Below, in pieces: positions 16,656-23,964 of a stretch of 50,572 nt of DNA (its first letter is position 1; every line of letters starts with the position of its first letter). A model generated the notes under the pieces. The model was not told the origin of the DNA, searched no databases, and saw only the letters and a program-made list of their open reading frames with translations. The position numbers and the translations under genes are program-made. This DNA comes from Gammaproteobacteria bacterium UBA2810 (lineage in GTDB: Bacteria; Pseudomonadota; Gammaproteobacteria; Enterobacterales; Succinivibrionaceae), in contig DEHC01000057.1 in NCBI GenBank assembly GCA_002351705.1, forward strand, positions 1 to 50,572, in the 5' to 3' direction.

Positions 16656-17650
16656 GCGGTCCCGCACCTGAAGTAAAGTCAGTCTGGAGACTTATAGTCC
16701 TGGCACTGGGCTTCTTTTTCCTGTACATGCCGATCATCGTGCTGATCGTATATTCGTTCAACGACTCCCAGCTTGTGACGGTATGGTCAAAGTTCTCCCT
16801 GCGCTGGTACAAGGAGCTTTTTGTGGGTGTGCAGCAGCAGAGCGAGGCGATAAGGTCCGGCGTCCTGCTCTCGCTGACCATCGGCTTCTTCTCCGCGTCG
16901 TTCGCCGTTGTCCTCGGAACGATATCGGCGTTCGTCCTCACGAGGTTTGACTCGTTCAGGACGAAGACGCTGTTCTCCTTCCTGACCACGGCGCCGATGG
17001 TTCTGCCTGATGTCATCATCGGACTCGCCCTCATGCTGCTCTTTGTCGCCCTTGAGAACATGACCGGCGGGCTCTACGACTGGCTCAACGGCATGAAGGT
17101 TGAGGAGGGCACGCTCTGGAGCGGCATCCATTCCGCGCTCACCTACTGCGCGTCAAAGATTGCCGGATGGCCCGAGAAGGGCGCGTTCACCATCTGGCTC
17201 GCGATGGTCACCCTGACCTCAGCCTATGTCTCGGTCGTTGTCAGGACGAGGCTTCAGGAGATGGACAACAGCATCGAGGAGGCTGCCATGGATCTCGGCG
17301 CCACTCCGCTGAAGACGTTCTTCGTGATTACCATCCCGTCGCTGTTCCCCGCGATACTGTCGGGATGGCTCCTTGCCTTCACGATTTCCATGGATGATGT
17401 GGTCATCACCCAGTTCGTCTCGGGACCCGGCGCAAAGACTCTGCCTATCGTGGTGTTCTCGAGCGTCAGAAGAGGCGTAAGCCCGACCATCAACGCGCTT
17501 GCCTCGATAATCGTCCTCGTGGTCTCAGTCTGCACATTCATTGTCTGGTACACCATGCACCGTAAGGACAAGAAGCGCCAGCGCGAGTACGGCATGATGT
17601 CCGTAAGGCAGAAAGCCGAGAGGGAGAAGTCTGACACTCCCAAGGCGTGA
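16652..17650 (+). CDS. potI: Putrescine ABC transporter permease PotI
   Basis: Second permease of the PotFGHI importer. It opens with a helix (LIVLALGFFFLYMPIIVLIVYSFND) and has the coupling loop EEAAMDLGATPLKTFFVITIPSLFPA and the SMDDVVITQFVSGP block typical of PotI/PotC. It has 332 residues against about 281 in E. coli. Some 40-45 extra residues sit between the helices (about 135-180, NMTGGLYDWLNGMKVEEG...), and the charged C-terminal tail is long. Both permeases thus carry enlarged loops. A terminator closes the operon. Confidence 0.93.
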   Translation: MSGPAPEVKSVWRLIVLALGFFFLYMPIIVLIVYSFNDSQLVTVWSKFSLRWYKELFVGVQQQSEAIRSGVLLSLTIGFFSASFAVVLGTISAFVLTRFDSFRTKTLFSFLTTAPMVLPDVIIGLALMLLFVALENMTGGLYDWLNGMKVEEGTLWSGIHSALTYCASKIAGWPEKGAFTIWLAMVTLTSAYVSVVVRTRLQEMDNSIEEAAMDLGATPLKTFFVITIPSLFPAILSGWLLAFTISMDDVVITQFVSGPGAKTLPIVVFSSVRRGVSPTINALASIIVLVVSVCTFIVWYTMHRKDKKRQREYGMMSVRQKAEREKSDTPKA

Positions 17651-17678
17651 GCCGGGCCTTAACGGTTGAATTCACCCG

Positions 17679-17705
17679 GTGCCGCCTTTGTGCGGCACTT
17701 TTTTT
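17679..17705 (+). terminator. Terminator of the pot operon
   Basis: GTGCCGC and GCGGCAC pair around CTTTGT, followed by seven T, 29 bases after potI. Confidence 0.87.
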
Positions 17706-17802
17706 GCGGCGCTGCAACCAGGCGTCTGCTTCCGTATATATTTCCTGATTGCCTGTCTCTCTGACATACCTGACTGTTTCTTGCTGAAGCTGGATTTACC
17801 CG

Positions 17803-17831
17803 TTGCGAAATACGAATCTATGAATTATTAT
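17803..17831 (+). promoter_or_regulatory. Candidate promoter of the HMA/P1B-ATPase cluster
   Basis: TTGCGA (17803-17808), a 17-base spacer and TATTAT (17826-17831). It lies 29 bases before the first gene of the cluster in an AT-rich stretch. The match to sigma-70 is fair, not strong. Confidence 0.42.
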
Positions 17832-17859
17832 TCTTATATAAGGTAAGGCTAACATTACT

Positions 17860-18165
17860 ATGTTTGATTTTCTTAAATCTCTGACTCCTGACTCAATATA
17901 CGAGGCGCTCATCCTCCGCCAGGTGAAGGTAGCCCATGTCAACGAAGGCCGTATCCGCTTCGTCTATGACGGCCTTAAGAAGGATGACGGAATATACCGC
18001 AGCATCTGCGATGCGCTTGACGCTGAAGACGGCATTACTGACTGTAACGTCAACCGGGTGACCGGAAGCATCACCGTGTACTACGACAGGGACAAGGTCA
18101 GAAAGGGATCGCTTTTTGACAGGCTGATTGACAGCGCTTTCCGGATATACAGGAAGAATAAATAA
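17860..18165 (+). CDS. Small HMA_2-like domain protein
   Basis: A 101-residue protein with one ferredoxin-like fold resembling the HMA_2 domains found beside P1B-type ATPases. The pattern is GRIRFVYDGL, then a helix (IYRSICDALDAEDGI), then VNRVTGSITVYYD. It has no CxxC metal site, so classical copper chaperone activity is not indicated. Its role is unknown; a partner or assembly function for the ATPase two genes downstream is plausible. The stop TAA shares one base with the ATG of the next gene. Confidence 0.65.
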   Translation: MFDFLKSLTPDSIYEALILRQVKVAHVNEGRIRFVYDGLKKDDGIYRSICDALDAEDGITDCNVNRVTGSITVYYDRDKVRKGSLFDRLIDSAFRIYRKNK

Positions 18166-18797
18166 TGACGACAAACAGAGTACCGGGATTTTCCGAGGGA
18201 TACAGGCTGGGGCAGGCATTCGCCGATATGATGTTCTCAAACCGCGGAATGGTGATTGCGCACCGCATCCCGGGGAGACGCCGCTACAGCTGTGAGGCCC
18301 TAAAGGGCAGGCCGGAGGTCTGCGCGCGCATTGAGGAGCTCCTTCTCGGTCTTGACGGCTTTGACAGCGTCAGGGTTTCTCCGGTAACCGGCTCAGTCAC
18401 AGCCGAGTACTCGGTGCCGGAGGAGACCGCAGACCTGGTCTTTGACGCGCTGTCGCATGCCGTTGCCGGAAAGCACGCTCTTCAGGAGCAGACTGTGATT
18501 CCGACAGGAATCGTTACCGCAGGCGACAACATCTACGATATCTTCCGGGGACTCAAGAAGGGCATACTGACCTTCCTCGATCATACCGGTCCGGCTTTTT
18601 TCACCAGGATCGCCGGCTTCGCGCTTCTTGCCTACGGCATCAACAGGGTGGTGTTCCAGGGGGACAGGCCGTCAGGAACGCAGATCCTCTTCTGGGGACT
18701 CGCGCTCCTTCTGCGTCCAACCCATCTGGAGATAAAGGATTTTACCAAGCCGGCCGCCAGGCTCATGAAAAAGGCCCGGGCCGTTGGAGGTCGCTGA
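18165..18797 (+). CDS. HMA_2-like domain membrane protein
   Basis: A 210-residue protein. Residues about 28-95 repeat the HMA_2-type pattern of the preceding gene (AHRIPGRRRY, IEELLLGLDGFDSVRVSPVTGSVTAEY). One or two hydrophobic helices follow (about 142-157, FFTRIAGFALLAYGI, and 167-182). The C-terminus is basic. No CxxC is present. The start overlaps the previous gene by one base and the stop is one base before the ATPase ATG, so the three are translated together. In other bacteria such proteins are encoded with heavy-metal P-type ATPases, which fits here. Confidence 0.65.
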   Translation: MTTNRVPGFSEGYRLGQAFADMMFSNRGMVIAHRIPGRRRYSCEALKGRPEVCARIEELLLGLDGFDSVRVSPVTGSVTAEYSVPEETADLVFDALSHAVAGKHALQEQTVIPTGIVTAGDNIYDIFRGLKKGILTFLDHTGPAFFTRIAGFALLAYGINRVVFQGDRPSGTQILFWGLALLLRPTHLEIKDFTKPAARLMKKARAVGGR

Positions 18798-18798
18798 A

Positions 18799-19914
18799 AT
18801 GCCTGAATGCAGGACTTATTCGGTATTGATTGGATCAGCTCCCGTGGGAAGGGCGGCGCTCCTCGCCGAGGCGAGGGCGAGAGCCATCCCCAATGTAAGA
18901 GGAGCACTTATATCAGGTGACATGGTTAAGGTCACCGTTGACGCGAAAGCTGCCGGCAGTATCGCCGCAATAGCGTCTGAAGTCAGAAGGATCTTCGCTC
19001 CGCGCAGTCTCCCTGCGGCAGTACGGCAGGGCGGAAAGGCCGTTCCGGCGCAGCGGGCATCCGCAGCCGTCAGGAGCGCTCCTTTGCAGAGTGCGTCATC
19101 CGAGGCTGATGAGTTCGAGAAGGAGTTCAGGGGTCACAAGCGCAGCGCGATAGTATCGCTCGTCTGCTTCGGCGCGTTCCTGGGGCTCAAGTACCTGGCA
19201 CCGCAGCTTTATGCCTCAACAGGGCTAATCAGGAGCGCGGCCGTGCTCCTGATGTCAGCAGAGCTGTTCAGGAGCGGCATAGCAGGGGCGGTGAAGGAGA
19301 GAAGGCCGAACGCCGACACGCTCACTGTAACGGCTGTGACTGCGTCTGTTCTTGCCGGGAAGCCTGAGTCTAGCCTCACGCTTCTTGCCATATCGAATTT
19401 CTCCGAGATGCTTACCTCCCTTGCCGCCAGGCGTGCGAGGACCAATATCAGCCGCCTTGTCGGACTCAATGTCAGGGACGTCTGGATCCGGGAGAACAGC
19501 ATTGAGAAAAAGGTCCCGCTCAAATCGGTAAGGCCCGGCATGACCGTCCTGGTGTTCACCGGCGAGAAGATCCCTGTCGACGGGACGGTTATAGAGGGAA
19601 TGGCGGCAGTTGACCAGGCAGCGCTCACCGGCGAGTCGCGCCCCGCCGACAAGAAGGCCGGCGACAGGGCATTTGCCGGAAGCGTCGTCATGCTCGGCAA
19701 TCTTGCGATAAGGGCTGACCGGGTCGGCGATGACACCTCTCTTTCAAGAATCATCCATATGGTCGAGGACACCAACAAGACCAGGGCACCGGTGCAGAAC
19801 TATGCGGATCACATGGCGTCCATGCTTGTGCCGGTCTCGTTCATCGGCGCTCTCGTCGTATACCTTGCGACCCGCGACATATCGCGAGTCCTCATTTTAC
19901 CAAAGGAATCGTAA
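18799..19914 (+). CDS. P1B-type heavy-metal ATPase, truncated before the phosphorylation domain
   Basis: The 371-residue product matches only the first half of a P1B ATPase. Residues 1-75 are a weakly HMA-like head. From about 115 come membrane helices (AIVSLVCFGAFLGLKYL, IRSAAVLLMSAELFRSGI, the stretch NADTLTVTAVTASVLAG... and ISNFSEML). The actuator domain has T277-G-E-S280 in ALTGESRPADKKAGD. One more helix (LVPVSFIGALVVYLA) follows, and the frame then ends in RVLILPKES. The CPx helix, DKTGT phosphorylation site and nucleotide domain are missing in every frame downstream. It cannot pump as it stands. The ATG has a GGAGG site. Treat it as a probable pseudogene or a fixed truncation. Confidence 0.8.
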   Translation: MPECRTYSVLIGSAPVGRAALLAEARARAIPNVRGALISGDMVKVTVDAKAAGSIAAIASEVRRIFAPRSLPAAVRQGGKAVPAQRASAAVRSAPLQSASSEADEFEKEFRGHKRSAIVSLVCFGAFLGLKYLAPQLYASTGLIRSAAVLLMSAELFRSGIAGAVKERRPNADTLTVTAVTASVLAGKPESSLTLLAISNFSEMLTSLAARRARTNISRLVGLNVRDVWIRENSIEKKVPLKSVRPGMTVLVFTGEKIPVDGTVIEGMAAVDQAALTGESRPADKKAGDRAFAGSVVMLGNLAIRADRVGDDTSLSRIIHMVEDTNKTRAPVQNYADHMASMLVPVSFIGALVVYLATRDISRVLILPKES

Positions 19915-19943
19915 TCAGCTTTGTTGCCGGCATCGCTGCCGGA

Positions 19944-20168
19944 GTGATCGGCTCCCGCCTCTATGAGAGCCACAAGAGCCAGATCCAGTCAGGCCTCGGC
20001 TCCCTCAGGAACCGTTTCGCTGCAAACGGCCTCGTTGAGGACGGCGACAGCGCCGCTGAGGATGACAGCGTCACTCTTGAGGAGCTCGAGAAGCAGAAGG
20101 AGCACATCGAGGATCTTATTGCTGATCAGCAGGCGAAGGCAGGTGCATCCGGGTCTGCAGCCAGCTGA
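19944..20168 (+). pseudogene. 3' part of a small membrane-protein gene fused behind the broken ATPase
   Basis: Coding-like sequence begins about 19893, in a different frame from the ATPase, as TKGIVISFVAGIAAGVIGSRLYESH. This is one Gly/Ala-rich membrane helix, followed by an acidic coiled-coil-like tail (LEELEKQKEHIEDLIADQQAK) ending at 20168. No normal start precedes it; GTG 19944 would cut through the helix. It looks like the remainder of a separate gene that lost its 5' end in the event that truncated the ATPase. It resembles small YtxH-like or DUF5132-like proteins in layout only; I do not assign a family. Confidence 0.45.
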
Positions 20169-20200
20169 AAAAGGCCTGGCAGTCTGAGTAAACAGCATGA

Positions 20201-20237
20201 GGCAGAGGGCAGTGAAAACTGCTCCCTGCCTTTTGTT
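20201..20237 (+). terminator. Terminator of the HMA/ATPase cluster
   Basis: GGCAGAGGGCAGT pairs with ACTGCTCCCTGCC (one mismatch, one wobble) around GAAA, then TTTTGTTT. Confidence 0.75.
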
Positions 20238-20271
20238 TTGCCTCTGGATTGGTCTGCCCTTGTGCGGCAGG

Positions 20272-20301
20272 AAAACAAAAAAGGGCACCTGAACGGTGCC
20301 C
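20272..20301 (-). terminator. Terminator of the malic enzyme gene
   Basis: On the minus strand GGGCACC and GGTGCCC pair around GTTCA and are followed by six T (plus-strand A-run 20277-20282, extended to 20273 with one break). It lies 29 bases beyond the stop. Confidence 0.85.
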
Positions 20302-20329
20302 TCTGTCATTTCAAATCCTTAAGAGACTG

Positions 20330-21580
20330 TTACAGCATGTAATTCTCAGGAAGCGGCAGCAGTGCTACTCCTGACTTTACCGCTGCCTCGGCAACTGCGC
20401 GGGCAATCTTCTTGAGGAGTCTCGGATCCATCGGCTTCGGAATGATGTAGTGCGGTCCGAACTCGAGATGGCTCTCTCCGGATGCGGTGAGAACCTCGGG
20501 CGGGATATTGGGATCCTTGGCAACTTCCCTGATAGCCCCTACGGCAGCCTTGATCATGTCAATGTTGATGTCCTTTGCCCTTACATCGAGCGCTCCGCGG
20601 AACAGGTAAGGGAAGCAGAGGAGGTTGTTGATCTGGTTCGGATAGTCGGAGCGGCCGGTGGCCATGATGATATCCGGACGGCAGCGCTTTACGATCTCAG
20701 GATGGATCTCGGGCTCAGGGTTCGAGCAGGCGAAGATGATCGCCTTGGGAGCCATGCCCATGACTTCCTCTTCGGTGACTACGTTCGGTCCTGAGACGCC
20801 GACTAGGATGTCAGCGCCCTTAAGGGCCTCTGCGAGGGTGGTAGGGCCGGAGTCGTTGATGAACTCAGCCTTTCTTCCGGTCAGGTCGTACCTCTTGGAG
20901 GTGATTACGCCGTGGCGGTCGCAGACATACAGGTTCTTCTTCTGTGCTCCGCACTGGGTAAGCAGATCCATGCAGGCAATTCCGGCAGCGCCGGCGCCGA
21001 CGCAGACAATCTTGCAGTCCTCAAGCTTCTTGCCCTGCAGCTCGCAGGCATTGAGCATGCCGGCAGTGGTGATGATTGCCGTGCCGTGCTGGTCATCATG
21101 GAATACCGGGATCTTGCAGATTTTCTTGAGCTTTGTCTCGATCTCAAAGCATTCAGGAGCCTTGATGTCTTCCAGGTTGATTCCGCCGAAGCTGTCCGCG
21201 ATGTTTGCGACGGTGCGGACGAAGTCATCGATTCCCTCATGCTTTACTTCAATATCGATGGCGTCAATATTGGCAAAACGCTTGAACAGAAGGGCCTTTC
21301 CTTCCATTACCGGCTTTGCGGCCAGAGGGCCGAGGGCTCCGAGTCCGAGAATTGCGGTTCCGTCGGAGATGACTGCCACTGAATTGCCCTTTGAGGTGTA
21401 GCGGTATGCAGCGTCGACATCCTTGTAAATCTCACGGCAGGGCTGTGCAACTCCGGGGCTGTACGCGAGGGTGAGATCATAGGCGGTGTCTGCAGGCTTG
21501 GTCAGCTTGATGGCGATCTTTCCGGGGAACGGCTTCTCGTGGTATTCAAGCGATTTCTGATAGATATCTTCCTGAGCCAT
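20330..21580 (-). CDS. Malic enzyme, short form
   Basis: Oxidative decarboxylation of malate to pyruvate and CO2 with NAD(P). The 416-residue product is the short bacterial form, without the C-terminal phosphotransacetylase-like domain of E. coli MaeB. Catalytic-site blocks are visible: LAYSPGVAQPC, KPVMEGKALLFK, NLEDIKAPECF and HDDQHGTA. The dinucleotide fold GAGAAGIACMDLL and CSNPEPEI follow. NAD versus NADP use is not decided. The ATG at 21580 has an AAGGAG site; an upstream in-frame start at 21619 is less likely. rpmE lies upstream on the same strand but is cut off by a terminator. Confidence 0.92.
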   Translation of the reverse strand: MAQEDIYQKSLEYHEKPFPGKIAIKLTKPADTAYDLTLAYSPGVAQPCREIYKDVDAAYRYTSKGNSVAVISDGTAILGLGALGPLAAKPVMEGKALLFKRFANIDAIDIEVKHEGIDDFVRTVANIADSFGGINLEDIKAPECFEIETKLKKICKIPVFHDDQHGTAIITTAGMLNACELQGKKLEDCKIVCVGAGAAGIACMDLLTQCGAQKKNLYVCDRHGVITSKRYDLTGRKAEFINDSGPTTLAEALKGADILVGVSGPNVVTEEEVMGMAPKAIIFACSNPEPEIHPEIVKRCRPDIIMATGRSDYPNQINNLLCFPYLFRGALDVRAKDINIDMIKAAVGAIREVAKDPNIPPEVLTASGESHLEFGPHYIIPKPMDPRLLKKIARAVAEAAVKSGVALLPLPENYML

Positions 21581-21611
21581 TGTTTTGCTCCTTGTTATAT
21601 TAAGTACAGAG

Positions 21612-21667
21612 AGTTTCAAGAATGCTGAAACACCAGACTGCGGCGGGGCGCACCCCGTCCTGGTCTG
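21612..21667 (-). promoter_or_regulatory. Two hairpins in the malic enzyme leader
   Basis: Plus-strand positions 21612-21630 form GTTTCA/TGAAAC. Positions 21634-21667 form a two-part stem (CAGAC/GTCTG outside, GGCGGGG/CCCCGTC inside, loop CGCA). They lie 32-87 bases before the start codon, in the probable 5' leader, and neither has a T-run. Their function is unknown. Confidence 0.4.
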
Positions 21668-21887
21668 CAGCTGACTGTACTCCCATTGGTTAATATAGGA
21701 TTATCGCCCGATATTTTCTAGGATCTCCCTCTCTTTTTCTATTTGATTTGATAACAGAGAGGTAAAAATTCTGCAAAGGAAGACACTGATGCGCCGGACA
21801 GTCATCCGGCTCGGGAATAGGCTTTTCGTACAATGAGACTGGGCGGACCGGCAGCCCTGATGCATGGTTCCGGCGCGGAACGGGCAT
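21668..21887. other. Gap between rpmE terminator and malic enzyme leader
   Basis: No gene is visible. The AT-rich stretch around 21690-21775 probably holds the malic enzyme promoter on the minus strand, but I could not find a convincing pair of boxes with 16-18 spacing. Confidence 0.35.
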
Positions 21888-21916
21888 AAAAAAACGCCGT
21901 CCTTGCGGGCGGCGTC
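21888..21916 (-). terminator. Terminator of rpmE
   Basis: On the minus strand GACGCCGCCC and GGACGGCGT pair (one mismatch) and run into seven T. It lies 24 bases beyond the rpmE stop. Confidence 0.82.
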
Positions 21917-21939
21917 TGCTGACACAATACCTTCCGGTA

Positions 21940-22176
21940 TTACTTGTCTGCCTTCTTGGCACCGGTCTTCTTTGCGAAGACACCGAAACGCTTGTTGAAG
22001 CGCTCTACGCGTCCGCCGGTATCAACAATCTTCTGCTTGCCGGTGTAGAACGGATGGCACTTTGAACATACATCGATCTGGAAGTCATGGCATGCAGTGC
22101 TGCGTACTTCGAACTCGTTTCCGCAGGAGCACTTGACCTTGACCAGTTCGTACTTGGGATGAATTCCTTCTTTCAT
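21940..22176 (-). CDS. rpmE: 50S ribosomal protein L31
   Basis: L31 of the large subunit, at the inter-subunit bridge. At 78 residues it has the family start MKEGIHPKYELVKVKCSCGNEFEVRST and the block CSKCHPFYTGKQKIVDTGGRVERF. The cysteines in CSC and CSKC indicate the zinc-binding form rather than the zinc-independent YkgM type. The C-terminus is lysine-rich. A GAGAGGAAA site precedes the ATG. It is transcribed alone, from its own promoter to its own terminator. Confidence 0.97.
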   Translation of the reverse strand: MKEGIHPKYELVKVKCSCGNEFEVRSTACHDFQIDVCSKCHPFYTGKQKIVDTGGRVERFNKRFGVFAKKTGAKKADK

Positions 22177-22248
22177 TTTCCTCTCCGGTGCGTCGCCGTC
22201 AGGTCACCTGCCTGATACCACGCATACTCACAAAAAAACAAATTCAAT

Positions 22249-22277
22249 ATTATATGTGTGATACAGGTTTAAATCAA
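22249..22277 (-). promoter_or_regulatory. rpmE promoter
   Basis: On the minus strand TTGATT (plus 22272-22277), a 17-base spacer and a perfect TATAAT (plus 22249-22254). It lies 73 bases before the rpmE start and is a good sigma-70 match. Confidence 0.72.
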
Positions 22278-22460
22278 GCATGATGTTTCAATTACATCGC
22301 CCTGAGAGCTGTATTTTTCATGCCCGGTTCCTGAAAATCCGTCACCGGGAGGTGAATTTTGCGATAATAACCGGCCGGCAGTCAGTCTGCACTGCTTTTT
22401 TACCGGAACCCGGACTGCCGCTGAGGGGTTCTGCCAAGCATCATCACGGAGAAAGTTGCC
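22278..22460. other. rpmE-rmlD divergent intergenic region
   Basis: No gene. It contains the segment 22373-22411, similar to 11573-11610, and AGCATCATCACG at 22437, which also resembles CAGCATCATCACG at 11486. The rmlD promoter is not evident. Confidence 0.4.
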
Positions 22461-23348
22461 ATGCCTAAAGTTCTCATCACCGGCGCAGGCGGACAGGTCG
22501 GATACAAGCTCTCGGCTCTCGCCGCCGGATACGGCTTCAGCCTTTTTGCCGCCGGACATGCGGATCTTGACATTACGGACAGGAGCCAGGTAAACGCTGC
22601 AATCGCACGAGAGCTTCCTGACGTGATAATCAACGCGGCGGCATACACTGCTGTTGACAAGGCCGAGAGCGACCGGGATGCTGCCTATGAGCTCAACTGC
22701 CGCAGCGCGGGGTATCTCGCAGAGGCGGCGCAGAAGGCACGCATCCCCTTCCTTCATATATCGACTGACTACGTCTACCCGGGAAAGGGGACGGCTCCGG
22801 AGGCAGAGGATGATGCCACTGCTCCAGCGAATGTCTACGGGCAGACCAAGCTCGACGGCGAGAAGGCCGCGCTTGACGCCTGCGAGAGGACTCTTGTGAT
22901 GCGCACGGCATGGGTGTTCTGCGAGCACGGGAACAACTTCATAAAGACCATGCTGCGCCTCGGCAGGACCCACGCCGAGCTCAGGGTGGTGGATGATCAG
23001 ACCGGCGGTCCGACCTACGCCGGCGACATCGCGAAGTCGCTCCTCAGAATGGCCTCCGCCGTCCTCGGAAGCTCTGACTTTGCCGGGTATGGCATCTACA
23101 ATTACTGCGGGAGCCCGTTCGTCACCTGGCGCGAGTTTGCCGAGGCGATTTTCAGCGGGGCGCTCTCACAGGGAATAATCAAGCAGGCCGTAAAGGTAAC
23201 TCCGATCCCGTCCTCAGCGTATCCGACTCCGGCAGTGCGGCCCCTGAACTCAAGGCTGTCCATGGAGAAAATCCATAGGGTCTTCGGGATAAGCCCCTCG
23301 GACTGGAAGGCGGCCATCGCGGATCTTCGCGGCTATGCTCCCGCCTGA
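22461..23348 (+). CDS. rmlD: dTDP-4-dehydrorhamnose reductase RmlD
   Basis: Last step of dTDP-L-rhamnose synthesis, an NAD(P)H-dependent reduction. The 295-residue product is an extended SDR enzyme with GAGGQVGYKL at the N-terminus, INAAAYTAVDKAE, ISTDYVYPG and the catalytic Y-x3-K in NVYGQTKLDGE. Rhamnose-specific blocks RTAWVFCEHGNNF and DDQTGGPTYAGDIA follow. rmlA, rmlB and rmlC are not adjacent, so this gene is split from its usual operon. With ugd it indicates surface polysaccharide synthesis. Confidence 0.92.
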   Translation: MPKVLITGAGGQVGYKLSALAAGYGFSLFAAGHADLDITDRSQVNAAIARELPDVIINAAAYTAVDKAESDRDAAYELNCRSAGYLAEAAQKARIPFLHISTDYVYPGKGTAPEAEDDATAPANVYGQTKLDGEKAALDACERTLVMRTAWVFCEHGNNFIKTMLRLGRTHAELRVVDDQTGGPTYAGDIAKSLLRMASAVLGSSDFAGYGIYNYCGSPFVTWREFAEAIFSGALSQGIIKQAVKVTPIPSSAYPTPAVRPLNSRLSMEKIHRVFGISPSDWKAAIADLRGYAPA

Positions 23349-23420
23349 GGACGAAAAATTTTTTAAGCGCATGATTCTGTAAGAGAAAAAGTTAATTTCT
23401 GTGAGGCGTGTCTAATTCGC

Positions 23421-23449
23421 TTGCAAACAGCGGGAGAGATCACTATAAT
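23421..23449 (+). promoter_or_regulatory. rplK operon promoter
   Basis: TTGCAA (23421-23426), a 17-base spacer and a perfect TATAAT (23444-23449). It lies 84 bases before rplK and directly after rmlD, so the rplKAJL-rpoBC operon starts here. Confidence 0.8.
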
Positions 23450-23455
23450 ATGCGC

Positions 23456-23532
23456 ACCCGTTTTTCGCGGGAAGGGGAGCCTGCTGTTAAAGGCAGGCGA
23501 CTGAACCCTTTTTCTAAGGAAATACTATTTAA
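23456..23532 (+). promoter_or_regulatory. rplK leader, possible L1 autoregulatory site
   Basis: The transcribed leader contains the hairpin GCCTGC (23479-23484) / GCAGGC (23493-23498) next to a G-rich run. In E. coli, L1 represses the L11 operon by binding the rplK leader. That this structure serves the same purpose is inference. Confidence 0.4.
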
Positions 23533-23961
23533 ATGGCTAAGAAAGTTTCAGCTTATATCAAGCTGCAGGTAAAGGCAGGTTCTGCCAATCCTGCTCCTCC
23601 GGTCGGACCGGCTCTCGGTCAGCATGGCGTTAACATTATGGAGTTCTGCAAGGCATTCAATGCCCAGACTGCACAGTTTGAGAAGGGAGCTCCGGTTCCT
23701 GTAATCATTACTGTCTATGCAGATCGTTCCTTCACCTTCATTCTGAAGACCCCTCCTGCAACCTTCCTTCTGAAGAAGGCTGCCGGAATCACCAGCGGTT
23801 CTTCAAATGCGCTTAAGACCAAGGTTGGTTCAGTAACTCACGCACAGCTGCTTGAGATTGCCAAGACCAAGGAACCTGATCTTACCGGAGCTGATGCAGA
23901 AGCTATGGCCCGTACCATCGCAGGCTCAGCACGTTCCATGGGCCTCGAGGTAAAGGACTAA
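23533..23961 (+). CDS. rplK: 50S ribosomal protein L11
   Basis: L11 binds 23S rRNA at the GTPase-associated centre and takes part in factor binding and RelA activation. At 142 residues it has the typical start MAKKVSAYIKLQVKAGSANPAPPVGPALGQHGVNIMEFCKAFN in family form, a proline-rich hinge and a C-terminal KTKEPDLTGADAEAMARTIAGSARSMG. It uses mostly CGT/CGC for arginine and GCA/GCT for alanine, as in highly expressed genes. rplA follows after 3 bases. Confidence 0.97.
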   Translation: MAKKVSAYIKLQVKAGSANPAPPVGPALGQHGVNIMEFCKAFNAQTAQFEKGAPVPVIITVYADRSFTFILKTPPATFLLKKAAGITSGSSNALKTKVGSVTHAQLLEIAKTKEPDLTGADAEAMARTIAGSARSMGLEVKD

Positions 23962-23964
23962 AGA

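Noticed and set aside
19880..19920. Programmed frameshift joining the ATPase to the downstream frame
   Set aside because: No slippery heptamer is evident. The downstream frame does not encode the missing ATPase domains, so a frameshift would not restore a pump.
17860..20168. The HMA/ATPase cluster as a horizontally acquired island
   Set aside because: Codon use and base composition look like the neighbours, and there is no integrase, tRNA, insertion sequence or flanking repeat.
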